From: CAVWTN01 sp963757945
GTDB taxonomy: Bacteria > Vulcanimicrobiota > Vulcanimicrobiia > Vulcanimicrobiales > Vulcanimicrobiaceae
Reading direction: 5' to 3'
NCBI GenBank assembly: GCA_963757945.1
Contig: CAVWTN010000002.1
Location: 310,001 to 374,000, forward strand
DNA length: 64,000 bases
Shown: positions 24,200-33,882 of the stretch, piece by piece
Numbering within the stretch: position 1 is the stretch's first letter
Layout of the letters: each line of letters opens with the position of its first letter
Program-made: the position numbers and the translations under genes
The notes under the pieces: generated by a model
Databases searched by the model: none
Seen by the model: only the letters and a program-made list of their open reading frames with translations
What the model was told of the DNA's origin: nothing

Positions 24200-25938
24200 A
24201 GCCGCTTGAACATCCGCGCGATCTCGCCCGGTTCCAGCCGCACGATCGTCGGGCGGCCGTGCGGGCAGTGCATCGGGTTGCGGCAGCGTTCGAGACGCGC
24301 GAGCAGTTCGGTCATCTCCTCGGGCTCCAGACGCTCGCCGAAGCGTACGACGGAATGGCAGGCGAGCGAGGCCCAAACGCGCTCGCGCGGACCGAGCCCG
24401 CGCACGTCGTCGGCCAAGCACTCAAGAAAGCCGGCCGGATCGAAGGCGCGGCGCCGGTTCGTTCCGGCGAGCGCATACCCGGCGGGCGTCGCGTCGATGC
24501 GGTAGGCGCGCTCGCCGAAGCGCTCGATCCCTAGGCCCGCCGCTCGGAGGTCGTCGAGCACGCTCGCGAGCGCATCGTCCTGCGCTGCGCTCACTTCGAA
24601 GTCGTAGGGGACGAGCAACGGTTCGCTCGGTTCGCGCAGGCTCGCGCCGGCGGCGAACCGTTCGTAGACGACGCGTTCGTGCGCCGCGTGTTGATCGACC
24701 AAGACGAGCGCGCTTCCGTCGGTCGCGAGGATGTACGATGCGTCCAGTTGCGCCAAGACGCGCAACGCTGCGGGGGGTTCGCTTGCGCCGCCGTGGCGAA
24801 CGGGCTCGCCCGCTTCGTGCGGCGGAAACGAGAGCGCAGGCTGCGTACTCGCGGTCTGCGCCGCTGCGGGGCTCGCCGCGCCCGCCGGCGGCGCGAATGA
24901 AACGGCGGCGGCGAATCGCTCGCGCGCGCGTTCATCGAGCGTCGCCGCAAGCGCTTGGCGCACGACGGTCGCGACGTGGTCGCCGTAGCGCAGGCGCACG
25001 TCGCTCTTGGTCGGGTGGACGTTCGGATCGACCGAACTCGGGGCGACGTCGACGAACAGCACGCCGTACGGTTGGCGGCCGACCATCGCGTACGTGCTGT
25101 ACGCCGCGCTCCACGCGCCCGCGAACAGCGAGCTGCGCAAGAGACGGTCGTTGACGAACAGGATCTGCATGCGGCGGTCGGGCCGATCGTTCCCGGGCGC
25201 GCTGATGAAACCGCGCACGCGCACATCGAGCGCCGGGCGGTCGGGTGTGCGCAGCGGGAGCAGCATCCGCGCCGCGGCCTTCCCGAAGACGTGCGCGAGG
25301 CGCAGTTCCAGCGCCGGATCCGGCGGGAGCGTCCAGAGCTCGTCGCCGTCGTGCGCGAGGCTGAACGCGACCGCCGGGTACGCGAGCGCGATCGTCGCGA
25401 GCCAATTCGAGATGCGCGCGAACTCCGCGCGCGCAGAGCGAAGATACTCTCGGCGGACCGGCACGTTAGCAAACAGCTCGCGCGCGATCGCCCGCGTGCC
25501 GGCGGGCGCCGCGACCGGCTGCGGCTCTCCCACTTCTTCCGCATGGGCGTCGAGCGCGGTGCCGAGTTCGGCCGCGCGCGTTCGCGAGATCAAGCGCAGG
25601 CGCGCGACCGCGGCGATGCTCGCAAGACCTTCACCGCGGAACCCGAGCGTCCCGATCGCGCCGAGGTCGCCCGCGGCCCGCAGCTTGCTCGTCGCATGAC
25701 GCCGCACCGCGAGCGCGAGTTCGCCCGGGGCGATCCCGACGCCGTCATCCGAGACGTCGATCTCGTCGAGTCCGCCGCCGCGAACGCGGACCGCGATCCG
25801 GCTCGCCCCGGCGTCAAGCGCGTTTTCGACGAGCTCCTTGACGACCGAGAGCGGCCGTTCGATCACCTCGCCGGCCGCGATCTGCCCGATCGTCTCGGCG
25901 TCGAGGACGCGGATCGGCGGGGTGGAGAGGACGTCCAT
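24196..25938 (-). CDS. mutL: DNA mismatch repair protein MutL (endonuclease type)
   Basis: The 580-residue protein has the GHKL ATPase domain (IAAGEVIERP, KELVENALDAG, DDGVGI, 'TLGFRGEGLASIA') and a shorter C-terminal dimerisation domain. The latter carries DQHAAHERVVYE, matching DQHA(x)2E(x)4E, plus ACHSVV and CPHGRPT. These motifs mark the latent nicking endonuclease of MutL in organisms lacking MutH. The linker is Ala/Pro-rich. mutS lies nearby on the same strand, separated by two unrelated genes. ATG at 25938 gives the standard N-terminus. Confidence 0.96.
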   Translation of the reverse strand: MDVLSTPPIRVLDAETIGQIAAGEVIERPLSVVKELVENALDAGASRIAVRVRGGGLDEIDVSDDGVGIAPGELALAVRRHATSKLRAAGDLGAIGTLGFRGEGLASIAAVARLRLISRTRAAELGTALDAHAEEVGEPQPVAAPAGTRAIARELFANVPVRREYLRSARAEFARISNWLATIALAYPAVAFSLAHDGDELWTLPPDPALELRLAHVFGKAAARMLLPLRTPDRPALDVRVRGFISAPGNDRPDRRMQILFVNDRLLRSSLFAGAWSAAYSTYAMVGRQPYGVLFVDVAPSSVDPNVHPTKSDVRLRYGDHVATVVRQALAATLDERARERFAAAVSFAPPAGAASPAAAQTASTQPALSFPPHEAGEPVRHGGASEPPAALRVLAQLDASYILATDGSALVLVDQHAAHERVVYERFAAGASLREPSEPLLVPYDFEVSAAQDDALASVLDDLRAAGLGIERFGERAYRIDATPAGYALAGTNRRRAFDPAGFLECLADDVRGLGPRERVWASLACHSVVRFGERLEPEEMTELLARLERCRNPMHCPHGRPTIVRLEPGEIARMFKRL

Positions 25939-25997
25939 GCCGGGCGATGTTGGCCCCGGCAAGAGCCGGACCCTCGGAGCCCCGGCTTCGCCCCATC

Positions 25998-26354
25998 TCA
26001 GGGCCCCTTGTTCAACTTCTCGAGATGGGTTTGCGCGCTCTCCATCGCGACCTTGGCGTCGCTCTTCATCGCCGCATCCTTGCCGCAGCTCATTTCGAGC
26101 TTCGCCGCGGCGACCGTCAGCTTGTCGGCATGCAGCATCAACTCGCGCGCCATGACGTCGGCGCTCACCGACATCGTTCGGGTCGTGTCGATGCCGCTCG
26201 TATCGCGCAGCGCGCCCAGCGCGTTCGTCTGCAGCGCGGCGCAGTCGCTCTTCATCATGGCGTCCTTCGCCATCGTGTCGGCCCGTGCGCCGGTGCTCGT
26301 GAACGCTAAAGTACAGATGGCCGCGCCGAGGGCGATCGTTTGGGTGATTCGCAT
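25998..26354 (-). CDS. Small secreted protein of unknown function
   Basis: The 118-residue protein has a classical signal peptide (MRITQTIALGAAICTLAFTS, cleavage near ARA-DT) and a predicted all-helical mature part with short DAMMKSD/DAAMKSD repeats and two cysteines (about 38 and 91) that could pair. AGGAG precedes the ATG. No family is recognised; the Met/Lys/Asp repeats resemble those of small periplasmic stress or metal-handling proteins, but this is only an impression of composition. Confidence 0.7.
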   Translation of the reverse strand: MRITQTIALGAAICTLAFTSTGARADTMAKDAMMKSDCAALQTNALGALRDTSGIDTTRTMSVSADVMARELMLHADKLTVAAAKLEMSCGKDAAMKSDAKVAMESAQTHLEKLNKGP

Positions 26355-26479
26355 CGTGGAACTCCTGTGGTCGATGGGAGGTCGTGGCGAAACGCCACTC
26401 GCTCACTCTACGCCGCCGCGTGCGCCGGCGCGGTAAGGCGCCTTACGCGTGCCGCCTCCCGGCGGGCCATCAACCCAAG

Positions 26480-27649
26480 CTACACGTCCAGCGCCTGCGC
26501 CAAGTCCGCGATCAGATCCGCGGGATCTTCGAGGCCGACGTGCAGGCGGATCACGATCGATCTACCGCTCCAATCCGCGACGGTTCTGAGCGTTTGCATG
26601 TCGGCGGAAAAAACGAGGCTTTCGAAGCCGCCCCACGATACGCCGATGCCGAACAGACGCAACGAGTCGATCGCCTTCGCCGCGGCTGCTTCACTTTGCG
26701 CGCGCAGCGCGAATGAGACCAGCCCGTTCGAACCGGAAAAGTCACGCAACCAGAGCTCGTGGCCGGGATCGGAGGGTAGCGCCGGATGGTAGACCGCGGC
26801 GACCGCCGGATGCCGCGACAACCACGTCGCCACATCGAGCGCGTGCGCGGCGTGCAGCGGCATCCGCGCAGCGAGCGTGCGGGCGCCGCGCAAGACAAGC
26901 CACGCATCGTCGGGGCTGACGGTCATCCCGTGGGCGTCGCTCGATGCATTGAGCGTCGGCCAGAGTTCTTGCGTGGCCGTTACCGCGCCCATGACGACGT
27001 CCGAATGCCCGCCCAAGTATTTCGTAGCCGCTGAAATCACGAGATCCGCACCCAAGTGGAGCGGGCGGTGGAGGTAACCGAACCCCCAAGTATTGTCGAC
27101 CGCAAGCAGGATGCCGCGCGCGTGAGCGAGTCGCGCGAGCTCCGGCAGATCGAGCATCTCGTACACGAACGAACCGGGCGACTCGGCATAGATCAGGCGC
27201 GTCTCGGGGCGGATCAGCGCCTCGACGCCCCGGCCGTCCGCTGCAAAGAACGAGTAGCCGATGTCGTAACGATCGAAGAACGACGAGGCGAAGTGGCGCA
27301 CCGGCCCGTAGACCGAATCCGAGATCAGAACGTGATCGCCCGGCCGCAGAAACGCGATCAGCGCCTGGGTGATCGCGGCGAGTCCCGTCGGAAACAGACG
27401 GGTCCCGCAGCCGCCCTCGAGTTCCGTGATCACGTCTTCCAGCGCGAACGCCGTGGCATTCCCGCGCGCGCCGTATGTCAGCAAGCGTTCGTGATCGCGC
27501 CGGGCCCGCAGCTCGCTCATGTGCGCGCTGTTCTCGAAAAGAAGCGTGCTCGCGCGCACGAGCGGCGGATTCACCGGGCGCCCGCCTTCGAAACTCGCCG
27601 TGCGGCCCGCTTGAACCAAGCGGGTCTTGATGTGAGGTTCGTCCGACAT
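26480..27649 (-). CDS. Cys/Met metabolism PLP-dependent lyase (cystathionine beta-lyase-like)
   Basis: The 389-residue protein is a fold-type I gamma-family enzyme. It shows YGARGNAT, the PLP-phosphate binding segment 'LFPTGLAAITQAL', the PLP-Tyr/Asp motifs (AVDNTWG) and the Schiff-base Lys in SAATKYLGGHSDV. Pro-rich active-site loops and 'GFESLVFSADM' near the C-terminus resemble MetC rather than MetB. It would cleave cystathionine to homocysteine. No other methionine gene is adjacent, so substrate preference remains open. It begins 34 nt after mutS. Confidence 0.88.
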   Translation of the reverse strand: MSDEPHIKTRLVQAGRTASFEGGRPVNPPLVRASTLLFENSAHMSELRARRDHERLLTYGARGNATAFALEDVITELEGGCGTRLFPTGLAAITQALIAFLRPGDHVLISDSVYGPVRHFASSFFDRYDIGYSFFAADGRGVEALIRPETRLIYAESPGSFVYEMLDLPELARLAHARGILLAVDNTWGFGYLHRPLHLGADLVISAATKYLGGHSDVVMGAVTATQELWPTLNASSDAHGMTVSPDDAWLVLRGARTLAARMPLHAAHALDVATWLSRHPAVAAVYHPALPSDPGHELWLRDFSGSNGLVSFALRAQSEAAAAKAIDSLRLFGIGVSWGGFESLVFSADMQTLRTVADWSGRSIVIRLHVGLEDPADLIADLAQALDV

Positions 27650-27683
27650 TACCGCTCCTTGATGGGTCGAGTGGTTTCAAGCC

Positions 27684-30158
27684 TCACAGTCCCAACGCCA
27701 ACTGCTGCTCCGCGCCGCCGTCGGGGCGTGAAAGGCGGCCTCGCAACGGGACTTGGGTCTCGAGCGTCGGCTGCTCTTCGAGCGCGTCGGCGATCTCTTT
27801 CGCGCGCGCCACGACGCTCGGCGGGAGCCCGGCCATCCGCGCGACTTCGATGCCGAAACTGCGCGAGCTGCTCCCGGGCAGCACCCGATGCGAGAACACG
27901 GGGACGTTGTGACTGCCCGACTCGACCGCGGTGATGTGGAAGTTCTCCACCATCGACCAGCGCTTCGAGAGCGCGACGAGTTCGTGGAAATGCGTCGCGA
28001 ACAGCACGAACGGCGACTGCGTCTCGCGTTCGAGCAAGAACTCGCTGATCGCCTGTGCGATCGCGAGGCCGTCCGTGGTTCCCGTGCCGCGCCCCACTTC
28101 GTCGATCAACAATAAGCTGCGCTGCGTCGCGCGCCGCAGGATGTTCGCCGTCTCGTTCATCTCGACGAAAAACGTCGATTGGCCGCTCGCGAGATCGTCG
28201 CCGGCACCGATCCGCGTGAAGATCCGCTCGACGACGCCGAGTTCCATCTCGGCCGCCGGGACGAACGACCCGATCTGCGCGAGGATCACCAGCAGCGCGG
28301 TCTGCCGTAAGTACGTCGATTTTCCGCCCATGTTCGGGCCCGTCAGCAGAATGAAGCGCGAGCGGTCCGGCGCGAGCGCGAGATCGTTCGGCACGAAGGC
28401 GCTGCCGAGCAACGCTTCCATAACGGGATGGCGCCCCTCGCGAACGTGCAGGCGGCTCTCCGCCACGAAACGCGGGCGAACGTAGGCGCGCTCCGCCGCG
28501 ATCTGCGCGAGCGAGCAATACGCGTCCAGCTCGGCGATCGCTTCGGCCGCCGCGAGCAGCGCATCGACCTGCAGCGCGACGCGTTCGATCAGTTCGTCGT
28601 AGAGCGTCTGCTCCAGGCGATATTGGCGCGTCTGGGCGCTCGCGATCGCGGCATCGAGTTCGCGCAGCTCGGGCGTGACGAAGCGCTCGCCGTTCGCGAG
28701 CGTTTGACGGCGCACGTAATCCGCCGGGACGGAGGCGGCGTTCGATTTGCTGACCTCGAGCGCGTAGCCGAACGCGGAGGAATACCGGACCTTCAGGCTC
28801 TTGATGCCCGTCCGCTCCCGTTCGCGCTCCTCGAGCGCCGAAAGCCGCGAGCGTGCGTCGCTGCGCAGCGAACAGCACTCGGCAAGCTCGGCGTTGCTTT
28901 CCGGCCGGATCGCGCCGCCTTCGACGAGCGTCGCCGGCGGCTCGTCGACGAGCGTCGCGGCGAGGTCGAGCGCGAGCGGGGAGAAGTCGCCGAGGCGCGC
29001 GGCATACCCGGCGAGCGGCGCCGGCAAGACCTCTGCGATCGGATCGAGATACGCGAGCGTCCGTCGCAGGGAGGCGAGATCGCGCGGCGTCGCGCGGCGG
29101 AAGCGCACCTTCTGCGCGATCCGTTCGAGATCGAAGCAGCGATCCAGCAGATCCTGGAGGTTCGCGCGCCGCCCGCCTTCGCGCACGAACGTCTCGACGG
29201 AGTCGGCCCGTAGCGCGATCGTCTCCGGCGAGACGAGCGGCGCGTTGATCCAGCGCGAGAGCATACGCGAGCCCATCGCGGTGCGGGCCCGGTCGATCGT
29301 CGCGAGCAGCGTGGCTTTGGCGTTCGCACCGAGCGCCTTCGTAAGCTCGAGATGCTTGCGCGTGTTCGGATCGAGCGCGACGAACGACCGCAGCGAATAG
29401 ATCTCGGCGGGCCGTAATATGACGGTGCTGCCGACCCGCACGCGCCGCACGAACGCGCCGAGCGCATCCAAGGCCCGGTGCAATGCGAGCGATTCTTCGC
29501 CCGAAGTTCCCGAGAAGATCGGGCGCGGACGGCCGTCGAGCGCGCAGAGCGGCGACGTCGTGATACGAACGCTCCCGCCCGCGGGCTCGAGCGCGCCGGC
29601 GATCGTCTCGCGCACGGCCGCAGGGACGTCCGCGACGATCTCGGCCGGGCCGATCCGCTCGATCTCGGCCAGCGCCTCTTCGAGCGCCGCTTCACCCGCG
29701 AACGCCGTCGCCGCGCAGTAGCCCGTCGAGATGTCCGCGTGCGCGAGCGCGACGATCTCGCCGTGCAACGTCAGCGCAGCGAGGAAATTGTGCGTCCCCC
29801 GTTCGAGCAGGTTCTCTTCGATCACGGTGCCCGGCGTGACGACGCGCGTCACGTCGCGGCGCACGAGCTTGTTCGGCTGCGGCACTTCGAGCTGCTCGGC
29901 GAGCGCGACCACGCGCCGCTGCGCGACGAGCTTCGCGAGGTAAGTATCGAGCGCGTGATACGGCACGCCGGCCATCGCGACCCTGTTCCCGTTCCCCGCT
30001 TCCTTCGACGTCAGCGCGATCGAGAGCGCGCGGGCGATCGTCTCCGCATCCTCGCCGTATGCTTCGTAGAAGTCGCCCACGCGCGAGAGCAGGATCGCTT
30101 CGGGAAAGCGCGCTTTCATTCCGAAGTATTGCTCGAGCATCGGCGAGTACGTTGACAT
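27684..30158 (-). CDS. mutS: DNA mismatch repair protein MutS
   Basis: The 824-residue protein has the mismatch-reading Phe-x-Glu type motif near the N-terminus (VGDFYEAYG), connector and lever domains, then the ABC-type ATPase with Walker A TGPNMGGKSTYLRQ, Walker B (LLLIDEVGRGTGTTDG) and a helix-turn-helix ending (FGIEVARMAGLP). It recognises mispairs and recruits MutL, encoded upstream in this window. The C-terminal tail is short compared with E. coli MutS. Confidence 0.97.
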   Translation of the reverse strand: MSTYSPMLEQYFGMKARFPEAILLSRVGDFYEAYGEDAETIARALSIALTSKEAGNGNRVAMAGVPYHALDTYLAKLVAQRRVVALAEQLEVPQPNKLVRRDVTRVVTPGTVIEENLLERGTHNFLAALTLHGEIVALAHADISTGYCAATAFAGEAALEEALAEIERIGPAEIVADVPAAVRETIAGALEPAGGSVRITTSPLCALDGRPRPIFSGTSGEESLALHRALDALGAFVRRVRVGSTVILRPAEIYSLRSFVALDPNTRKHLELTKALGANAKATLLATIDRARTAMGSRMLSRWINAPLVSPETIALRADSVETFVREGGRRANLQDLLDRCFDLERIAQKVRFRRATPRDLASLRRTLAYLDPIAEVLPAPLAGYAARLGDFSPLALDLAATLVDEPPATLVEGGAIRPESNAELAECCSLRSDARSRLSALEERERERTGIKSLKVRYSSAFGYALEVSKSNAASVPADYVRRQTLANGERFVTPELRELDAAIASAQTRQYRLEQTLYDELIERVALQVDALLAAAEAIAELDAYCSLAQIAAERAYVRPRFVAESRLHVREGRHPVMEALLGSAFVPNDLALAPDRSRFILLTGPNMGGKSTYLRQTALLVILAQIGSFVPAAEMELGVVERIFTRIGAGDDLASGQSTFFVEMNETANILRRATQRSLLLIDEVGRGTGTTDGLAIAQAISEFLLERETQSPFVLFATHFHELVALSKRWSMVENFHITAVESGSHNVPVFSHRVLPGSSSRSFGIEVARMAGLPPSVVARAKEIADALEEQPTLETQVPLRGRLSRPDGGAEQQLALGL

Positions 30159-30251
30159 TCGCTACGTCACTTGTCTCGACCGAACGCCATCCCTGCACGC
30201 GGCACTCCGTCCGGTCGAAGGAGGCGCCCGCCCGCGGAGGTCGAGCGCCGG

Positions 30252-31673
30252 TTAACGAAGCGCGAGCAGATCGATCGGCGCCAGTGTCACCGCGGTCGCT
30301 GGATCGCCGAAACGCGCCGACTCGCCGGAGGCGACGCCGGCGACGCCCCACGTGAACGCCTCCTGCACGACGACGTCGATCCAGGGCCGACTCGGATCCC
30401 CGAGACCGTCGACCCGCGGAACGATCGCCGTCACGTTGTCGAGCGTCTTGGCCGCGAGCTTGCGGGGATCTTTGCGCGAGGGCCCCTGCACGAGAGCGCG
30501 GACCGTCGTGCCCACCTTTCGCTCGTGAAACGCGCGCACGCCGCGATCGACGACGGCGGCAAGGCGCCGCAGACGTTCTGCGCCGGCTTCCGGAGCGACC
30601 TGCCCCCAGCGCGCCGCCGACGTATCGCGCCGCGGCGAATAAACGAACATGTAGGCCTGTGCGAATTGCAGCTCTTCGCACAGCTCGAGCGTCCGGCGGA
30701 AATCCTCTTCCGTCTCGCCGGGAAACCCGACGATGATGTCGGTCGTCAGGGCCCAATCCGGGCAATGCGAGCGGAACATCGCGATCGTCTCGCGATACTG
30801 CTCGATCGTGTACTTCCGGTTCATGCGCCGCAAGACCGAATTCGAGCCCGACTGGACCGGCAGGTGGAAGCGCGGATTGAGCTGCGGCAGCGTCCCCAGC
30901 GTGCGCGCGAGTTTCTCCGTGCAATCCTTCGGATGCGAAGTGACGAACGTGAGCCGCTCGAGACCTTCGAGTGCCGCCGTCGCCTCCAAAAGGTCCGCGA
31001 AGTCCGCGCCCGTCGCCGGCTCGCGATAGGCGTTCACGGTCTGGCCGACCAGCATGATCTCACGCGCGCCCCGCGCGAGCGCCGCGCGCGCCTCGCCGAG
31101 AATGTCGGCCATCGGCCGATGATCGAAGCGGCCCCGCACGCGCGGAACGATACAGTACGTACAGTAATACGAGCAGCCGCGCTGCACCGTGGTGAACGCG
31201 CGCAGGTGTGAATACGCGTCGCTCACGCAATCGGCTCGGCCGCCGAAGGGTTCGAGCAAGACCCGATCGCCGCTCGCGTCGTCCTCGCCGAATCCGTCGC
31301 GCCAGCTCGCGATCGCATCACCCATCCGCACCAGTTCGGAAGTCCCGAAGATCGCATCGACGTGCGGCAGCGCCGCCCGCATGCGATCCTTATCTTGCTC
31401 GGCAAGGCACCCGCAAACGACGAGCTTGAGCCCAGGATCGGCGGCCTTGAGCGCCTTGAAGTGACCCAGACGCCCGTAGGCGCGCTGTTCGGCGTTATCG
31501 CGAACCGTGCACGTGTTCAGGACGACGACGTCGGCATCTTGCGGCCGCTCGACGATCGCGTAGCCGGCAGCGGCGGCGCGATCCGCGAGGTATTGCGAAT
31601 CGGCCTCGTTCATCTGGCATCCGAATGTCTCGATGTAGATTCCGGCCAAATCACTTGCTGCTTTCGCCTGCAC
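30252..31673 (-). CDS. miaB: tRNA-2-methylthio-N6-dimethylallyladenosine synthase MiaB
   Basis: The 473-residue methylthiotransferase has three domains: the MTTase N-domain with auxiliary-cluster cysteines (TFGCQMN, NTCTVRD, VCGCLAE), the radical SAM core (GCSYYCTYCIVPRVRG; C-x3-C-x2-C) and a TRAM domain (about 395-465). It converts i6A37, made by MiaA, to ms2i6A37. The GTG at 31673 overlaps the end of the upstream PEGA gene by 23 nt; a slightly later start is possible. The miaA, hfq, miaB, mutL and mutS genes lie within 13 kb. Confidence 0.95.
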   Translation of the reverse strand: MQAKAASDLAGIYIETFGCQMNEADSQYLADRAAAAGYAIVERPQDADVVVLNTCTVRDNAEQRAYGRLGHFKALKAADPGLKLVVCGCLAEQDKDRMRAALPHVDAIFGTSELVRMGDAIASWRDGFGEDDASGDRVLLEPFGGRADCVSDAYSHLRAFTTVQRGCSYYCTYCIVPRVRGRFDHRPMADILGEARAALARGAREIMLVGQTVNAYREPATGADFADLLEATAALEGLERLTFVTSHPKDCTEKLARTLGTLPQLNPRFHLPVQSGSNSVLRRMNRKYTIEQYRETIAMFRSHCPDWALTTDIIVGFPGETEEDFRRTLELCEELQFAQAYMFVYSPRRDTSAARWGQVAPEAGAERLRRLAAVVDRGVRAFHERKVGTTVRALVQGPSRKDPRKLAAKTLDNVTAIVPRVDGLGDPSRPWIDVVVQEAFTWGVAGVASGESARFGDPATAVTLAPIDLLALR

Positions 31674-32442
31674 CGCCGGTCAGGCGTTCGAGCAGGGGCA
31701 AGGGCAGGTAGAGTTTCCCGCCGATCAGCGTCGGCGTCCCGGCGAACGCGACGGCCTTGCCGTCGAACCGCAAGGCGGCTTCCTCGAGTTTTCCGACGAC
31801 CAGGTGGCCCTCGTAGCGGATCACGACCTTTCGGCCTTCGACCGTAAACGCCTCGGCGGGGATATAGTCCACGGCGGCTGCGATGATCGGCGAGACCTCG
31901 GCGCCTGCTGCGAGCGGGCGCAGGAGCACCTCGGTCGTGGTGTCCGGGTAGACCGCGAAGCTGCGTACGACTTGCCCCCCGGGCGTCGCGAGCGCCAATT
32001 GATGGGCGCCGGCGGCGAGCGTCACGGGCTTCCCCGGCCCGACGGTCGCAGGCCGGCCGTCGATCTCGAGGCTCGCGCCGGGCGGCAAGCCGTGGAAGGA
32101 CGCGGCCCCGATCCCGGGCTTTTGGCGCGCCGCGGGCATGAGTTGGAGGCTGCGGAGCGTGAGGGCAATCGCCGAAACGTCGACGTCGGACTCGGCCACG
32201 CTCCAGCCCGTCTTCGTCAGCGTGAGATGGTGGCGTCCCTCGGCGAGCGCGTCGATGAAGACCGGGGAGCGGCCGACGTAGTTGCCGTCGACCCAGACGT
32301 CCGCTCCCGCAGGGAGCGTCGTCAGGTAGAGTCCGGCCGAAGCCGTCGCCGCCGCAGAAACCGCGGCCGGCGGGACCCACAGCGCGAGGAGGAAGGCAAA
32401 CGCAAACAGCCGAGCGGCCGCCGCGCGTAGTCCGGAAGACAT
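31651..32442 (-). CDS. Secreted PEGA-domain protein with CuAO_N-like C-terminus
   Basis: The 263-residue protein has a signal peptide (residues about 1-32, ending SAAATA), then a PEGA repeat (about 36-80: 'TTLPAGADVWVDGNYVGRSP'), a second PEGA-like unit (about 125-170: LPPGASLEIDGRPATVG) and a C-terminal region (VEGRKVVIRYEGHLV, GGKLYLPLPLLERLTG). That last part resembles half of a copper-amine-oxidase-N-type beta domain. PEGA domains occur in surface proteins. It is divergent from der and co-directional with miaB. The role is unknown. Confidence 0.75.
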   Translation of the reverse strand: MSSGLRAAAARLFAFAFLLALWVPPAAVSAAATASAGLYLTTLPAGADVWVDGNYVGRSPVFIDALAEGRHHLTLTKTGWSVAESDVDVSAIALTLRSLQLMPAARQKPGIGAASFHGLPPGASLEIDGRPATVGPGKPVTLAAGAHQLALATPGGQVVRSFAVYPDTTTEVLLRPLAAGAEVSPIIAAAVDYIPAEAFTVEGRKVVIRYEGHLVVGKLEEAALRFDGKAVAFAGTPTLIGGKLYLPLPLLERLTGGAGESSK

Positions 32443-32456
32443 CGCGGGTTGGTTCG

Positions 32457-32486
32457 CGCCGTGCGGGTGCGCCCCCCCGCACGGCG
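32457..32486. other. Strong GC hairpin in the der / PEGA-gene divergent region
   Basis: An 11-bp perfect stem (32457-32467 with 32476-32486) with an 8-nt C-rich loop occupies half of the 60-bp gap between the two divergent starts. Its 3' arm ends 16 nt before the der ATG, where it could affect der translation, or it could be a protein-binding dyad. No T-run follows. Confidence 0.4.
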
Positions 32487-32502
32487 AAAGGCGCTCGTCG
32501 AT

Positions 32503-33882
32503 ATGACCACCGAACTGGACGACGGCACCGACTCCGCGGCGCTGCGACCGGCGACGGTCGCGATCGTGGGACGCCCCAACGTCGGGAAAAGCGCGCTTTT
32601 CAACCGGCTCATCGGGCGGCGTCTCGCCATCGTCGACGACGTCCCCGGCGTGACGCGCGATCGCCTCTACGCGCTGGCGGAGTGGCGCGGACGGACGTTC
32701 TCGCTCGTGGACACGGCCGGGATCGATCCCAGCGTGCACGACGACGCGTTCGCCTCGCAGACGCGCAACCAAGCCGAACTCGCAGCCCAGCAGGCCGACG
32801 CGATCGTCTTCGTGGTCGATGCGCAGACCGGGCTCTCGCCGCTCGACGACGACGTCGTCCGAATCATGCGGCGCACGCAGCGCCCCGTCATTCTCGTCGC
32901 GAACAAGGCCGAATCAGAACGCGTGCGCGCGTCGATCCCCGGCGAGTTCGCGCGCCTGGGCCTGGGGGAGCCGATCGCAATTTCGGCGCTCCACGGCGAG
33001 GGCACCGGCGATTTGCTGGATGCGATCGTCGACCGGCTCCCGCCCGAAACCCAAGCGCTCCCCGAAGGCGAACTCGCCCTCGCGCTGATCGGCCAGCCGA
33101 ACGTCGGGAAGAGCTCGCTGCTCAACTCGCTGCTCAACGAGGAGCGCTCGATCGTTTCGGATGTCCCCGGCACGACCCGCGACGCGATCGACACGCTCTT
33201 TCAGTTTCACGAGCATCGCTTTCGCCTGATCGACACGGCCGGCGTGCGGCGCAAAGCGGCCGCGCACCGTTCGATCGAATATTATTCGTCGCTGCGTTCG
33301 CTCAATGCGATCGCCCGCTGCGACATCGCGATCCTCCTGATCGATTCGATGACCGGCATCGTCAATGCGGACCGGCGCTTGGCCGGGATCGTCCTCGAAG
33401 AGCGCAAAGGGCTCGTGATCGTCGGTAACAAATGGGACCTCGCGCGCGAGCTCGGCGAGTTTCAACAAGCCGATCTCATCGAGGTGATCCGCGAGCAGAT
33501 GCCCTTCGCGCGCTTTGCGCCGATCACGTTTCTCTCGGCGAAAACCAAACGACGTCTCGGGAGCCTGATGCCGCTCGTCCTCAAAGTCGCTGAAAACCTG
33601 AAGCGGCGCGTGCCGACGGCCCAACTCAATACCGTCGTCCGCGACGCCGTGCTGGCACATCCCCCGCCCTCGGTCGGCGGGAAGCCGGCGCGCATCTACT
33701 ACTGTTCGCAGGTCGCGACGCGGCCGCCGCTCTTCGTGTTCCACTGCAACGATCCCGATTTGCTCGCCGGCTCATACCGGCGCTTCATCGAGAACACGCT
33801 GCGCACGCACTTCGATTTCGAGGGCGTGCCGCTGACGCTCGAGTTTCGCGAACGCTCCAGAACGGAGCTCGGCGCGGAATGA
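32503..33882 (+). CDS. der: Ribosome biogenesis GTPase Der (EngA)
   Basis: The 459-residue protein has the tandem GTPase arrangement unique to Der. GD1 has GRPNVGKS, DTAG and NKAE; GD2 has GQPNVGKSS, DTAGVRRK and NKWD; a KH-like domain closes the protein from about residue 350. It acts in 50S subunit assembly. ATG at 32503 gives the expected short N-terminus. It opens the der-plsY-efp cluster, with its stop overlapping the plsY ATG (ATGA). Confidence 0.96.
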   Translation: MTTELDDGTDSAALRPATVAIVGRPNVGKSALFNRLIGRRLAIVDDVPGVTRDRLYALAEWRGRTFSLVDTAGIDPSVHDDAFASQTRNQAELAAQQADAIVFVVDAQTGLSPLDDDVVRIMRRTQRPVILVANKAESERVRASIPGEFARLGLGEPIAISALHGEGTGDLLDAIVDRLPPETQALPEGELALALIGQPNVGKSSLLNSLLNEERSIVSDVPGTTRDAIDTLFQFHEHRFRLIDTAGVRRKAAAHRSIEYYSSLRSLNAIARCDIAILLIDSMTGIVNADRRLAGIVLEERKGLVIVGNKWDLARELGEFQQADLIEVIREQMPFARFAPITFLSAKTKRRLGSLMPLVLKVAENLKRRVPTAQLNTVVRDAVLAHPPPSVGGKPARIYYCSQVATRPPLFVFHCNDPDLLAGSYRRFIENTLRTHFDFEGVPLTLEFRERSRTELGAE

